Assembly: GCA_900550495.1 (NCBI GenBank)
Contig: URSJ01000013.1
Span: forward strand, 1 to 24,808
Reading direction: 5' to 3'
Length of the DNA stretch: 24,808 nucleotides
Source: an uncultured Rickettsiales bacterium
GTDB lineage: Bacteria; Pseudomonadota; Alphaproteobacteria; Rs-D84
A program made the position numbers and the translations under genes. Below the pieces are notes generated by a model. The model saw nothing but the letters and a program-made list of their open reading frames with translations. It ran no database searches and was not told the DNA's origin. Each line of letters begins with the position of its first letter. Position 1 is the stretch's first letter. Below are positions 7,776-15,340 of the stretch, one piece after another.

Positions 7776-8600
7776 ATGAGGAAAAATATACTAGTTATGT
7801 TCGCAATATGTGCGTTGGTAATGCCCGCACGCGCCGCATCAGTTATCGCGTCGGTCAATGGCACCCCTGTCACAGACACGGATATTACTGCGCGTGTAAA
7901 ATTGATGGCACGCCAGGGCAAAAACCCAACCGATAATCGTCGGGTTGCATTACAGGGTATAATTGACGACAACATTAAAATTGCATACGCAAAAAACTTT
8001 AACGCCGTTCCCGAAGACAAGGTTGTTGACGCAGAATTAAAGAAAATGAACCTGGGGGAACTGTCCGCATCAGAACGCGAAATGGCACGCAGTGCATTAC
8101 GCGCAGAAATCGCATGGCAAATCATTGTCGGTCGAACGATTGTCCCAACGGTTGATGTTTCACGCGATGATATTGCGGTCGAACGCGCAAATATCGCACG
8201 TGAAAATGGTCTGCCGATTGAAATGACGATTGTGCGTCTGGTGGATATTCCGTCTGACGTCGCAACAAAATTGACCAAACCAAAATCTTGTGACGACGCA
8301 GTGGCAATGGCACAAATGCTGGGTGGCGCACCCCAGAAATTCACCGCGTTACAATATGAATTATCTGCAGATATTCGCGAACGCGTGGCAACATTGCCTA
8401 AAATGACATGGTCACCGGTGGTGGACAAATCTGTGCTGTTGGTCTGTGATACTAAAAAGACCAAAGAATACGGCAAACTGGACGATATGATAAAGCAAAA
8501 CGCCACATTTAAACAGGCAATGTTTATTGCGGACCAACAACTGAAACAACTGCGCCGCAAAGCGGTAATTGTTATAAACGACGACAAGTATAAATTATGA
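7776..8600 (+). CDS. surA: SurA-like periplasmic chaperone with a reduced parvulin domain
   Basis: The 274-residue protein has a signal peptide (cleavage near PARA-A, residue 20). A SurA_N-type helical domain begins ASVIASVNGTPVTDTDITAR and runs to about residue 140. A C-terminal region (about 145-240) follows the layout of alphaproteobacterial SurA parvulin domains, ending WSPVV...VLLVCDTKKT, but it is short and I cannot see a convincing full set of peptidyl-prolyl isomerase active-site residues. Its position after lptD is the conserved place for surA, whose product escorts outer-membrane proteins, including LptD, to the BAM machine. AAAGGGG 7 nt upstream of the ATG supports the start. The family is likely; isomerase activity is doubtful. 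Confidence 0.8.
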   Translation: MRKNILVMFAICALVMPARAASVIASVNGTPVTDTDITARVKLMARQGKNPTDNRRVALQGIIDDNIKIAYAKNFNAVPEDKVVDAELKKMNLGELSASEREMARSALRAEIAWQIIVGRTIVPTVDVSRDDIAVERANIARENGLPIEMTIVRLVDIPSDVATKLTKPKSCDDAVAMAQMLGGAPQKFTALQYELSADIRERVATLPKMTWSPVVDKSVLLVCDTKKTKEYGKLDDMIKQNATFKQAMFIADQQLKQLRRKAVIVINDDKYKL

Positions 8601-9703
8601 AACCGATATTATTTAGTTTTACTGACGGTGAACTGGAAAAATTCATAACCGATATGGGCCAGCCACGCTTTCGTGCAAAGCAAATTCGTGATTGGTTAAA
8701 TCGTGGTGCGCCGGATTTCGCGTCTATGAAGAACCTGCCCGAAACATTGCGCCGGGATTTAGACGCCACCGCGCAAACGTTGCCGGTGCGAATTGTCAAG
8801 AAACTGGAATCATCTGATGGCGAAACAACCAAATTTTTGCTGGAATTAAACGATTGCGAACAGATAGAATGCGTTCTGATGCGCACCACATACGGAAACA
8901 GCGTCTGTGTCAGTTCCCAGGCCGGATGCGCCATGGGATGTAAATTCTGTGCCAGCACACTGTTGGGACTGAAACGCAATTTAACCGCAGACGAAATATT
9001 TTCGCAAATCTTGGTTGCCCAGTGGGAACTGCGCCGTGACCATGACGCTGTGCGCGAACGCCCAATTCGCGCAAATGGTGACGCAAACAATGGGGACGTG
9101 TCGCACATCGTTGTTATGGGGACGGGCGAACCACTGCAAAACACACAGAATGTTATTGGATTTATTGAACGCGCAAATCGTGATATGGGTATCGGCTGGC
9201 GTCGGATTACCGTTTCTACGTGCGGAATTGTGCCGGGAATACATGAACTGGTCGCATGGGGCCGGCCAATTAACCTGGCAATATCACTGCACGCGCCAAC
9301 TGACGAATTACGTGGGCAAATTATGCCGATAAACAACAAATATAAATTGGACGAGGTGTTGACCGCCGCAGACGAATTTACCGCCCTGCATAACCGCCAA
9401 CTGATGATAGAATACATTTTATTGGCGAAAAAGAACGCCAACGGCGACACAGAATTATTTAACTGCACACCAGAATACGCCGAATTATTATCTGAACTGT
9501 TGCGTGGCAAGAACTGTATGGTGAATTTAATTCCGTGGAACGCGGTTGACGAACGTGATTTCGCGTCGCCATCGGGCAATGCTGTCCACCGTTTCCAGGA
9601 TATATTGATTAAAAACGGAATTCATGCGCGTATTCGCCGTGAACGGGGCAGCGATATTGGTTCGGCCTGTGGTCAATTACGGTTAAATAACGCCGGCAAA
9701 TAA
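8597..9703 (+). CDS. rlmN: Dual-specificity 23S rRNA (A2503-C2) / tRNA (A37-C2) methyltransferase RlmN
   Basis: This radical SAM enzyme methylates C2 of adenine 2503 in 23S rRNA and of A37 in some tRNAs. The 368 residues include an N-terminal RNA-binding region, the radical SAM cysteine motif CAMGCKFC (C111, C115, C118), the GTGEPLQN glycine-rich motif that contacts SAM, and the near-terminal SACGQL cysteine (C358) that forms the methyl-protein intermediate. Both the length and the second cysteine identify RlmN. The start overlaps the surA-like stop by ATGA, making it the last gene of the lptF operon. An insertion-like Asp/Asn-rich stretch lies at about 150-170. A bidirectional terminator follows. 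Confidence 0.95.
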   Translation: MKPILFSFTDGELEKFITDMGQPRFRAKQIRDWLNRGAPDFASMKNLPETLRRDLDATAQTLPVRIVKKLESSDGETTKFLLELNDCEQIECVLMRTTYGNSVCVSSQAGCAMGCKFCASTLLGLKRNLTADEIFSQILVAQWELRRDHDAVRERPIRANGDANNGDVSHIVVMGTGEPLQNTQNVIGFIERANRDMGIGWRRITVSTCGIVPGIHELVAWGRPINLAISLHAPTDELRGQIMPINNKYKLDEVLTAADEFTALHNRQLMIEYILLAKKNANGDTELFNCTPEYAELLSELLRGKNCMVNLIPWNAVDERDFASPSGNAVHRFQDILIKNGIHARIRRERGSDIGSACGQLRLNNAGK

Positions 9704-9729
9704 AAAAACGGGGCCAACGCCCCGTCTTT
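9703..9729. terminator. Bidirectional terminator between rlmN and the OmpA-family gene
   Basis: CGGGGC (9709-9714), loop CAAC, GCCCCG (9719-9724), with seven A on the left and TCTTTT on the right. It serves the convergent genes rlmN (plus) and the OmpA-family lipoprotein (minus). Confidence 0.9.
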
Positions 9730-10376
9730 TATTTATTAGGAATAATTTTGATTTCAACACGTCTGTTCTGTTGACGCCCCGCCGCATCAGCATTCGATGC
9801 GATTGGGTTGGACGGCCCCATACCCAAGATTTCAAAGCGCGACGCCTTGACGCCCTGGCCCTGCAAATACGCGGCAACCGCGTTTGCGCGATTACGCGAC
9901 AGGGTCTGGTTGTATTCCGCACTGCCCGTGCTGTCGGTAAAGCCAGAAACCATAACGGTTGAATTGCTGTATTTATTCAAAACCTTGGCCACAGAATTCA
10001 ATGTCGCATAGAATCCCGCATTGATGTCCGCAGAATCTGTCTTGAACGTGATGTTGCCCGGCATAATCAGACGAATGCTGTCGCCATTACGGACGACGCT
10101 GACGCCAGTTGACGCCAATTCTTGGCGCAATTCAGCCTCTTGCACGTCCAGATAATATCCAACGCCACCGCCCACGGCCGCACCCGCCAGGCCACCAACC
10201 AATGCGCCCTTGCCACGATTACCAGACACCAACGCGCCGGTCGCCGCACCCGTTGCCGCACCGATTGCAGTTCCCCATACGGCCTTGGATGTTTGGGCCT
10301 CGCCCGTGTAGGGGTTTACGGTTGTGCAACCCGCCAAAATCGCCGCCATGGCGGCAAAAACTGTAATTTTTTTCAT
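9729..10376 (-). CDS. OmpA-family peptidoglycan-associated lipoprotein with glycine-zipper domain (YiaD-like)
   Basis: The 215-residue lipoprotein precursor has a lipobox LAGC with C17 as the lipidation site. A glycine-zipper segment follows (about 35-76, alternating Gly/Ala), which probably inserts in or spans the membrane. The C-terminal OmpA domain (about 100-215) carries GFTDSTGSAEYNQTLSRNRA with D148 and R161/R163 placed to bind diaminopimelate in peptidoglycan. Together these suggest an outer-membrane lipoprotein tethering the membrane to the wall. The frame is open further upstream, but AAGGAG 8 nt before the ATG at 10376 and the clear lipobox fix this start. A good promoter lies about 30 nt upstream. 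YiaD is the closest named relative in architecture. Confidence 0.9.
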   Translation of the reverse strand: MKKITVFAAMAAILAGCTTVNPYTGEAQTSKAVWGTAIGAATGAATGALVSGNRGKGALVGGLAGAAVGGGVGYYLDVQEAELRQELASTGVSVVRNGDSIRLIMPGNITFKTDSADINAGFYATLNSVAKVLNKYSNSTVMVSGFTDSTGSAEYNQTLSRNRANAVAAYLQGQGVKASRFEILGMGPSNPIASNADAAGRQQNRRVEIKIIPNK

Positions 10377-10405
10377 TATGTATTCTCCTTTCATGTTCGG
10401 AGCGT

Positions 10406-10433
10406 ATTGTAGCATAAAAAATCCCGCGTGCAA
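10406..10433 (-). promoter_or_regulatory. Promoter of the OmpA-family lipoprotein gene
   Basis: The minus strand has TTGCAC (10428-10433), 16 nt, then TACAAT (10406-10411) with an extended TGC before it. The predicted leader is about 23 nt and contains AAAGGAG. Confidence 0.6.
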
Positions 10434-10446
10434 GGGGGATAAAAAG

Positions 10447-10488
10447 AGATAATAGAGCATAGATAATAGAGAATAGATAATAGATGCG
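10447..10488. repeat. Three tandem units of a 14-bp repeat
   Basis: AGATAATAGA occurs exactly at 10447-10456, 10461-10470 and 10475-10484, a strict 14-bp period (units agataatagagcat, agataatagagaat, agataatagatgcg). It lies between the lipoprotein promoter and the tRNA-Val terminator and has no coding potential. Confidence 0.75.
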
Positions 10489-10512
10489 GGGTTTGCGTCC
10501 GCAACACCAGGC

Positions 10513-10549
10513 CAAAAATTAAACCGCCATAAATGGCGGTTGAATTTTT
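10513..10549 (-). terminator. Terminator after tRNA-Val
   Basis: AACCGCC (10522-10528), loop ATAAAT, GGCGGTT (10535-10541), with AAAAATT on the left and AATTTTT on the right. On the minus strand it begins directly after the tRNA CCA end. Confidence 0.85.
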
Positions 10550-10625
10550 GGTGGATGTTGAGGGACTCAAACCCCCGACCCTCTCGGTGTAAACGAGATG
10601 CTCTAATCAACTGAGCTAAACATCC
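10549..10625 (-). tRNA. tRNA-Val (anticodon UAC), CCA encoded
   Basis: The minus strand folds as a cloverleaf: acceptor GGATGTT/AACATCC, D stem GCTC/GAGC, anticodon stem TCTCG/CGAGA with loop TTTACAC (anticodon TAC), variable loop GGGTC, T stem GGGGG/CCCTC, discriminator A and an encoded CCA. The D loop has A at position 19 (10607) and the T loop has T at position 56 (10569) in place of the near-universal G19 and C56. The tertiary pair is therefore A19-U56 instead of G19-C56. All stems are otherwise intact, so the gene looks functional. Confidence 0.96.
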
Positions 10626-10636
10626 AAAGCCGGCAA

Positions 10637-10665
10637 ATCATAATTGATTTTTTGCCGTTTGTCCA
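10637..10665 (-). promoter_or_regulatory. Promoter of tRNA-Val
   Basis: The minus strand has TGGACA (10660-10665; 5 of 6), exactly 17 nt, then TATGAT (10637-10642; 5 of 6). Transcription should start near 10630, about 5 nt before the mature tRNA. The same stretch can form a CGGCAAA/TTTGCCG hairpin (10631-10657) directly after ybaB. Confidence 0.7.
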
Positions 10666-10676
10666 GTTTTTATTTT

Positions 10677-10973
10677 TTACGGCATTGGGACACCGGCGGT
10701 TGCCGCGCCCATAACATCGTCAATCAATGCGTCTGCCTTGGTCTTGGCGTCGTTATATGCCGCCGAAACCAACGCCGCGACCGCGTCTGCGCCGCGCGCC
10801 AATACGTCTGGGCGAATTGTTATTTCAACCAAATCATATTTACCAGACATCGTGATTACGCACGCGCCATCATCTGCAATTCCAGACACGTGCATTGATG
10901 CCAACTTTTCCTGGGCCGCGGACACCTTGTTCTGTAATTCGGCGGCCTGGGCCATTAAACTTTCCATATCCAT
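10677..10973 (-). CDS. ybaB: YbaB/EbfC family nucleoid-associated protein
   Basis: The small DNA-binding protein of 98 residues begins MDMESLMAQAAELQNKVSAA, the amphipathic N-terminal helix of YbaB/EbfC. A short beta sheet (VSGIADDGACVITMSGKYDL) and the C-terminal helix follow. The family binds DNA as a dimer and is usually encoded between dnaX and recR; here neither is adjacent and it follows pnp. The open frame extends to 11027, but that part overlaps the pnp terminator. GGGGGT 8 nt before the ATG at 10973 fixes the start. Expression may come by leakage through the pnp terminator, since no clear own promoter was seen. Confidence 0.88.
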   Translation of the reverse strand: MDMESLMAQAAELQNKVSAAQEKLASMHVSGIADDGACVITMSGKYDLVEITIRPDVLARGADAVAALVSAAYNDAKTKADALIDDVMGAATAGVPMP

Positions 10974-10989
10974 AAGAGATACCCCCATA

Positions 10990-11020
10990 CAATAAAACAT
11001 GCGCCCCAGACGGGGCGCAT
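10990..11020 (-). terminator. Intrinsic terminator after pnp
   Basis: ATGCGCCCC (10999-11007), loop AGAC, GGGGCGCAT (11012-11020) form a 9-bp stem. On the minus strand GTTTTATT follows. It lies between the pnp stop and ybaB, so ybaB may be partly insulated from pnp. Confidence 0.8.
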
Positions 11021-11033
11021 ACCCCATTTTTAC

Positions 11034-13202
11034 TTAGTCTGCGATTTCGCGACCTGTTTTCTGGTCAATGCCGACCATAGACATACGTGTTTTGCCACGT
11101 TTGTCGGCCCCCAGATAACGGACGTAAACCTTGTCACCTTCGTGAATCTTGGTATCTTCAATCTTGGCAATGCGTTCGCCAGTGATTTCAGAAATATGAA
11201 CCATTGACTCAAATCCGTTCAAGATTTTCACAAACAGACCAAAATCTTTGATTCCAGATACGACGCCCTGGTAAATCATACCGACTTCTGGTTCTGCGAC
11301 AATATCCTTGATACGGGCGATTGCGTTGTCTGCGTCGTCCTTGGACGTTGCCATAATTTTAATCGTTCCATCATCGGCCAAATCAATTTGAGTATTGGTT
11401 TCACGGGTCAACCCCTGGATAACGCAACCACCCTTGCCGATAACATCACGAACCTTGTCCGGATTGATTTTCATAGTGTATGCCTGGGGCGCATATTCAG
11501 ACACGTGATTACGTGGTGCCTTGATTGCCTTTTCAATTTTGCCCAAGATGTGCATACGACCATCTTTTGCCTGGGCCAATGCGCGTTCCATAATTTCAAA
11601 TGTGATAGATGTGATTTTAATATCCATCTGCAACGCAGTGATACCCTGGTCAGTTCCTGTTACCTTGAAATCCATATCGCCCAAGTGGTCTTCGTCACCC
11701 AAAATATCGGTCAAGATTGCGTAATCATCGCCCTCTTTAATCAGACCCATGGCGATACCTGCGACCGGACGTGTCAATGGCACGCCACCGTCCATCATTG
11801 CCAATGTCGCACCACACGTTGTCGCCATTGACGATGAACCATTTGATTCCAAAATGTCTGACACAATGCGGATAACATAGTCAAATTTTTCACGGCTTGG
11901 CACCATCGGGTGCAATGCACGCCATGCCAAATTACCATGACCCAATTCACGACGACCTGGGGATTTCAGACCCTTGGCCTCGCCCACGGAATAACCTGGG
12001 AAATTATAGTTCAGGATAAAATCGCGTTCTTCGGCACCGTCCAATGATTCCAATGGCAATGCGTCTTTGCCGCCCCCCAGTGTCAACGATACCAACGCCT
12101 GGGTTTCGCCACGTGTGAACAGGGCCGAACCATGTGCGCGTGGCAACACACCCAATTCAATTTCAATCGGACGCACAGTTTTTGTATCACGACCGTCAAT
12201 ACGTGGTTTGCCGGCCAAGATATTACCGCGCATAATGCGTGCTGTAATATTTTCAACAATTTCATCGGCAAACGATTCCAGCGTAGATGTCGCAGTTGTT
12301 GTTTCTGGGAACAATTCTGGGATACGTGCCTTGGCCGTGGTGTGAATATTCGCCAATGTGTCCAAACGAACCAATTTTTCCTTTATCTGCAATGCACTTT
12401 CAATGTCACCAGCAAAGCGTTCAAAATCAGATTCCATTGCGATGTATTCAGCGGACTTTTCAGGTGTTGCCCAACGCTGCTTGCCACATTTTTCGGTCAA
12501 TTCGTTGATTGCCTGAATCACAACCTGTTGCGCATCAAAACCAAATTTAACCGCGCCCAGTGTTGTTTTTTCGTCCAGTTCGCCGATTTCAGATTCAACC
12601 ATCAAAACGCCGTCTTTGGTTGCAGCAACGACCAAGTCCATTTCAGAATCTTCGGTCACTTTTTTTGACGGGTTCAAGATGTATTTGCCGTCCATATATC
12701 CAACACGTGCCGCGCCAATCGGGCCTGCGAACGGAACGCCAGACAATGCCAACGCCGCAGACGACGCAATCATCGCCAAAATATCCGGCTGGTTCTTTTT
12801 ATCGTATGAGAACGTCTGTGCGATAATCTGAACCTTGTTCTTGAATGTTTCTGGGAACAACGGACGAATTGGGCGGTCAATCAAGCGTGCGGTCAATGTT
12901 TCGGCGGTTGATGCCTTGCCTTCGCGGCGGTCACGCGACCCCGGGATACGACCAGCAGACGCAAACTTTTCCTGGTAATCAACGGTAAGCGGAAAGAAAT
13001 CCTGGCCTTCGACCGCCGTCTTTTCTGCACAAACAGTTGCCAAGACCATTGTGCCACCCATTGTTGCCAATACTGCACCGTTGGCCTGTTTCGCCATACG
13101 TCCCGTTTCCAGACGCAATGTTTCATCACCGTATGGGACTTCGACCACAACAGGATTGTTCAAATGCGTTTTTTCACCTTTATCAAATAAACCAAACAAC
13201 AT
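11034..13202 (-). CDS. pnp: Polyribonucleotide nucleotidyltransferase (PNPase)
   Basis: PNPase is the phosphorolytic 3'-5' exoribonuclease of the RNA degradosome. The 722 residues contain two RNase PH domains (about 12-230 and 315-545) joined by a helical linker, the FTRGETQAL motif, and DEDHLGDMDFKVTGT with the catalytic Asp residues. A KH domain with the IGKGG loop (near 570) and a C-terminal S1 domain (about 625-700) complete it. Length and domain order are normal. GGAG 8 nt before the ATG sets the start. A 98-nt leader with hairpins lies upstream. The gene is separated from rpsO by an unrelated kinase-like gene, which breaks the usual rpsO-pnp pair. Confidence 0.98.
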   Translation of the reverse strand: MLFGLFDKGEKTHLNNPVVVEVPYGDETLRLETGRMAKQANGAVLATMGGTMVLATVCAEKTAVEGQDFFPLTVDYQEKFASAGRIPGSRDRREGKASTAETLTARLIDRPIRPLFPETFKNKVQIIAQTFSYDKKNQPDILAMIASSAALALSGVPFAGPIGAARVGYMDGKYILNPSKKVTEDSEMDLVVAATKDGVLMVESEIGELDEKTTLGAVKFGFDAQQVVIQAINELTEKCGKQRWATPEKSAEYIAMESDFERFAGDIESALQIKEKLVRLDTLANIHTTAKARIPELFPETTTATSTLESFADEIVENITARIMRGNILAGKPRIDGRDTKTVRPIEIELGVLPRAHGSALFTRGETQALVSLTLGGGKDALPLESLDGAEERDFILNYNFPGYSVGEAKGLKSPGRRELGHGNLAWRALHPMVPSREKFDYVIRIVSDILESNGSSSMATTCGATLAMMDGGVPLTRPVAGIAMGLIKEGDDYAILTDILGDEDHLGDMDFKVTGTDQGITALQMDIKITSITFEIMERALAQAKDGRMHILGKIEKAIKAPRNHVSEYAPQAYTMKINPDKVRDVIGKGGCVIQGLTRETNTQIDLADDGTIKIMATSKDDADNAIARIKDIVAEPEVGMIYQGVVSGIKDFGLFVKILNGFESMVHISEITGERIAKIEDTKIHEGDKVYVRYLGADKRGKTRMSMVGIDQKTGREIAD

Positions 13203-13232
13203 TATTTTTTCTCCATTTTATGTTTCGTTAGA

Positions 13233-13300
13233 TGCGAAGAAAAATTATTCGTTTTTGCACTCTGGCAAAAGCACAAAAAAGAACAATTTCCCCATTCGCA
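13233..13300 (-). promoter_or_regulatory. Structured pnp leader
   Basis: Within the predicted untranslated leader, TGCGAA (13233-13238) pairs with TTCGCA (13295-13300), enclosing a second hairpin TTTTGC/GCAAAA (13253-13258 and 13265-13270). In E. coli, RNase III cuts a pnp leader stem and PNPase then represses its own synthesis. A similar role here is an inference from position and structure only. Confidence 0.4.
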
Positions 13301-13307
13301 CCGACTG

Positions 13308-13336
13308 ATTATAAATGATATTTGCTTTGATGCAAA
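13308..13336 (-). promoter_or_regulatory. Promoter of pnp
   Basis: The minus strand has TTTGCA (13331-13336; 4 of 6), 17 nt, and a perfect TATAAT (13308-13313). The predicted start is near 13301, giving a leader of about 98 nt. The -35 lies in the 3' arm of a short hairpin (13318-13339) just after the kinase-like gene. Confidence 0.6.
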
Positions 13337-13341
13337 TATTT

Positions 13342-14088
13342 TCATTTACCTTTTTTGACCTGCCCTGCTGCGTACAGGTGACCATATTCCAAAACTGCCC
13401 GCATCATAACGTCGCCAAATCCGCGCTTTGACATAAAGCGATACGCCGCCACTATGTCATTCGCCCAATCACAAAATCCGGCCGTTTCCCAGTCAATAAA
13501 CGCGGCAATATCGCCCGTTTCTGGGTTCACAATAAAATTACCCCCAATATCCCCATGATACCAACCATACATAAAACTGGGCTTTGCCTCACGAGGGCGC
13601 AATGATTTTAATTCCGCCGGGTCAGACGTGCCAATCTGGTAAATAAATGCCGCCAACTGTGATGCAATTTTATCTGCGTGACGCCGAACATCGCGCGGGC
13701 GCATTGTTCCCAGTGTTTCGCCCGTGATGAATTCGTATTTCAGCACATCCATTCCGCGAAATTGCAACAATTCCATTTTTGGCAAACGCACCGGTGACAC
13801 GTTCCGAAATGCATCTGCGAACATTTTTTCGCGACGCGGGCTGTCTGCGCGGGCGGCAACCAACGGGAATTTATACGCAACTGTATTATTCAAAACAACG
13901 ATTATCTTTTTCATACCGTTGTGTCCCTGGTATGTGCGAACAGTTGGTCGCACCAGGCCAGCGTCACGCACCGCAAAATCAACATACGATTTGATATCAA
14001 AATGCGCACGCACACGAATACGATGCCGCACAGATTTACTTGGAATGAAACCGCACAAAAGATTTGTTGCAAAAGTTTTTATAAACAT
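13342..14088 (-). CDS. Aminoglycoside/choline phosphotransferase-like kinase, possibly acting on surface sugars
   Basis: The 248 residues end in the APH/choline kinase-type catalytic core: WYHGDIGGNFIVNPETG with H178, D180 and N184 (catalytic loop), then AAFIDWETAG with D199 (the metal-binding DxE-type motif). VAYKFP near K73 may be the ATP-binding lysine. The N-terminus CGFIPSKSVRHRIR resembles a motif found at the start of some polysaccharide-modifying enzymes, which hints at a cell-surface sugar substrate, but this is inference. An upstream ATG at 14100 has no ribosome-binding site, while the ATG at 14088 has GGTGGG 4 nt before it, so I prefer 14088. It sits between rpsO and pnp, behind the rpsO terminator. 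The fold is likely; the substrate is unknown. Confidence 0.75.
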   Translation of the reverse strand: MFIKTFATNLLCGFIPSKSVRHRIRVRAHFDIKSYVDFAVRDAGLVRPTVRTYQGHNGMKKIIVVLNNTVAYKFPLVAARADSPRREKMFADAFRNVSPVRLPKMELLQFRGMDVLKYEFITGETLGTMRPRDVRRHADKIASQLAAFIYQIGTSDPAELKSLRPREAKPSFMYGWYHGDIGGNFIVNPETGDIAAFIDWETAGFCDWANDIVAAYRFMSKRGFGDVMMRAVLEYGHLYAAGQVKKGK

Positions 14089-14145
14089 TGAACCCACCAT
14101 ATATTTTTGTTTTGGACATATTCCTATGAATACAACAAAAAAGCA

Positions 14146-14170
14146 ATAAAAAACCGGGCAACGCCCGGAT
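14146..14170 (-). terminator. Intrinsic terminator after rpsO
   Basis: CCGGGC (14154-14159), loop AAC, GCCCGG (14163-14168). On the minus strand a run of T follows. It separates rpsO from the kinase-like gene. Confidence 0.85.
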
Positions 14171-14173
14171 TTA

Positions 14174-14446
14174 TTATTTACGCAGACCCAATTTTTTAAT
14201 CAGTTCTTCGTATTCAGAAACACTGTTCTTTTTGATATACGCCAACAGTTTCTTGCGACGGTTCACCATCAACAACAGACCACGTTTTGAATGTTGATCT
14301 TTGTGATTAGCCTTCATATGTTCGGTCAAATTGCGAATACGTTCTGTCAAAACAGCAACCTGGGACGCAGCCGAACCACCGTTGTCTTTTTCTGTTGTTT
14401 TAAATGCGTTTATCAGTTCAGACTTTTTTTCTTTTGTAATGGACAT
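14174..14446 (-). CDS. rpsO: 30S ribosomal protein S15
   Basis: S15 binds 16S rRNA early in 30S assembly and forms part of an intersubunit bridge. The 90 residues have the full family pattern: GSAASQVAVLTERIRNLTEH at about 24-43, KDQHSKRGLLLMVNRRKKLL in the middle and the basic C-terminus KKLGLRK. The length is standard. AAAGGA 7 nt before the ATG fits. It starts 18 nt after truB, so the two are cotranscribed, the order seen in most bacteria. A strong terminator follows directly. Confidence 0.98.
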   Translation of the reverse strand: MSITKEKKSELINAFKTTEKDNGGSAASQVAVLTERIRNLTEHMKANHKDQHSKRGLLLMVNRRKKLLAYIKKNSVSEYEELIKKLGLRK

Positions 14447-14464
14447 TACATTTTCCTTTGTATT

Positions 14465-15340
14465 TTAAATTGTTCGCTTTGGGCGCAACACGCCGTCTGC
14501 AACAGCACCAATTCCAATGAACACATCACCAGAATACACACGACGCAGACCATCGTCCCCACCCGTTTGAATAAACCCACCATTGCGATACCGCGTGGCC
14601 GATTTATTGTCCAGATTTAGAACCGGAATGTCCCCCAGTCCAAAATCCACTGGATTCAGATATTTTCTGAAATCGCCACCATTATTGACCAGATTTTCCA
14701 GAAAATCAAGTTTTACCGCATTTTTTAATGTGAAAGCGCCTGAACGCGTGCGACGTATCATATCAACCGTGGCCACGGCCCCGGTCGCAGCCGCAATATC
14801 CCGTGCCAAGGCGCGGACGTATGTCCCACGGCTGCACACTGTGCGAAATTGCCATGACGCATCGCGGCGCCCCATAAATTCCAGAGCAGAAATTTCAACC
14901 GTTCGCGCGGCAGGCGTAACATCGCGTCCCATACGTGCCAACTCGTATGCGCGACGCCCCGATACGTGCACCGCACTGAAAGCCGGGGGTATTTGAGAAA
15001 TTTTTCCAACAAAACTCGGCAACACCGCCAGGACCGAATCTAATTCTGGGACAAAATCGTCTTGCCGAACAATACGCCCCGTAATATCCAATGTATCTGT
15101 TTGAAACCCGAATTGCATGGAAAACAGGTATTCTTTATCGCTGGGGCCAATCTCTTCAATAAACGGTATCATTTTTGTCGCCGTGCCCAGCGCAATTGGC
15201 AACACACCTGTTGCCATTGGGTCCAATGTCCCAATATGACCAACTGTTCGCACATCAAACATACGCGCCACACGCGCACCGGCGGTACGACTGAATAGAC
15301 CGGACGACTTATCCAAAAATACCCACCCAGAATTATCCAC
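14465..15340 (-). CDS. truB: tRNA pseudouridine-55 synthase TruB
   Basis: TruB converts U55 in the T loop of tRNAs to pseudouridine. The catalytic motif GHIGTLDPMATGVL carries D40 (numbered from the GTG start). The N-terminal GWVFLDK, the RRAYELAR substrate-binding region and SRGTYVRALARDIA are all typical. The C-terminal domain is short and PUA-like. No ATG is available: TTG at 15349 or GTG at 15340 are the candidates. I prefer GTG because ACGGA lies about 9 nt upstream, whereas it abuts the TTG. The start overlaps the end of the upstream gene by 8 nt, which implies translational coupling. rbfA, the usual upstream neighbour, is missing. Confidence 0.94.
   Translation of the reverse strand: MDNSGWVFLDKSSGLFSRTAGARVARMFDVRTVGHIGTLDPMATGVLPIALGTATKMIPFIEEIGPSDKEYLFSMQFGFQTDTLDITGRIVRQDDFVPELDSVLAVLPSFVGKISQIPPAFSAVHVSGRRAYELARMGRDVTPAARTVEISALEFMGRRDASWQFRTVCSRGTYVRALARDIAAATGAVATVDMIRRTRSGAFTLKNAVKLDFLENLVNNGGDFRKYLNPVDFGLGDIPVLNLDNKSATRYRNGGFIQTGGDDGLRRVYSGDVFIGIGAVADGVLRPKRTI

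Noticed and set aside
10974..11027. N-terminal extension of YbaB
   Set aside because: It would overlap the pnp terminator hairpin, and the ATG at 10973 has a well-placed ribosome-binding site.
12132..12668. 178-residue plus-strand frame opposite pnp, and similar long frames opposite mutS, infB and the TPR gene
   Set aside because: These are antisense shadows of well-supported genes, with Cys/His/Phe-rich translations and no start signals.
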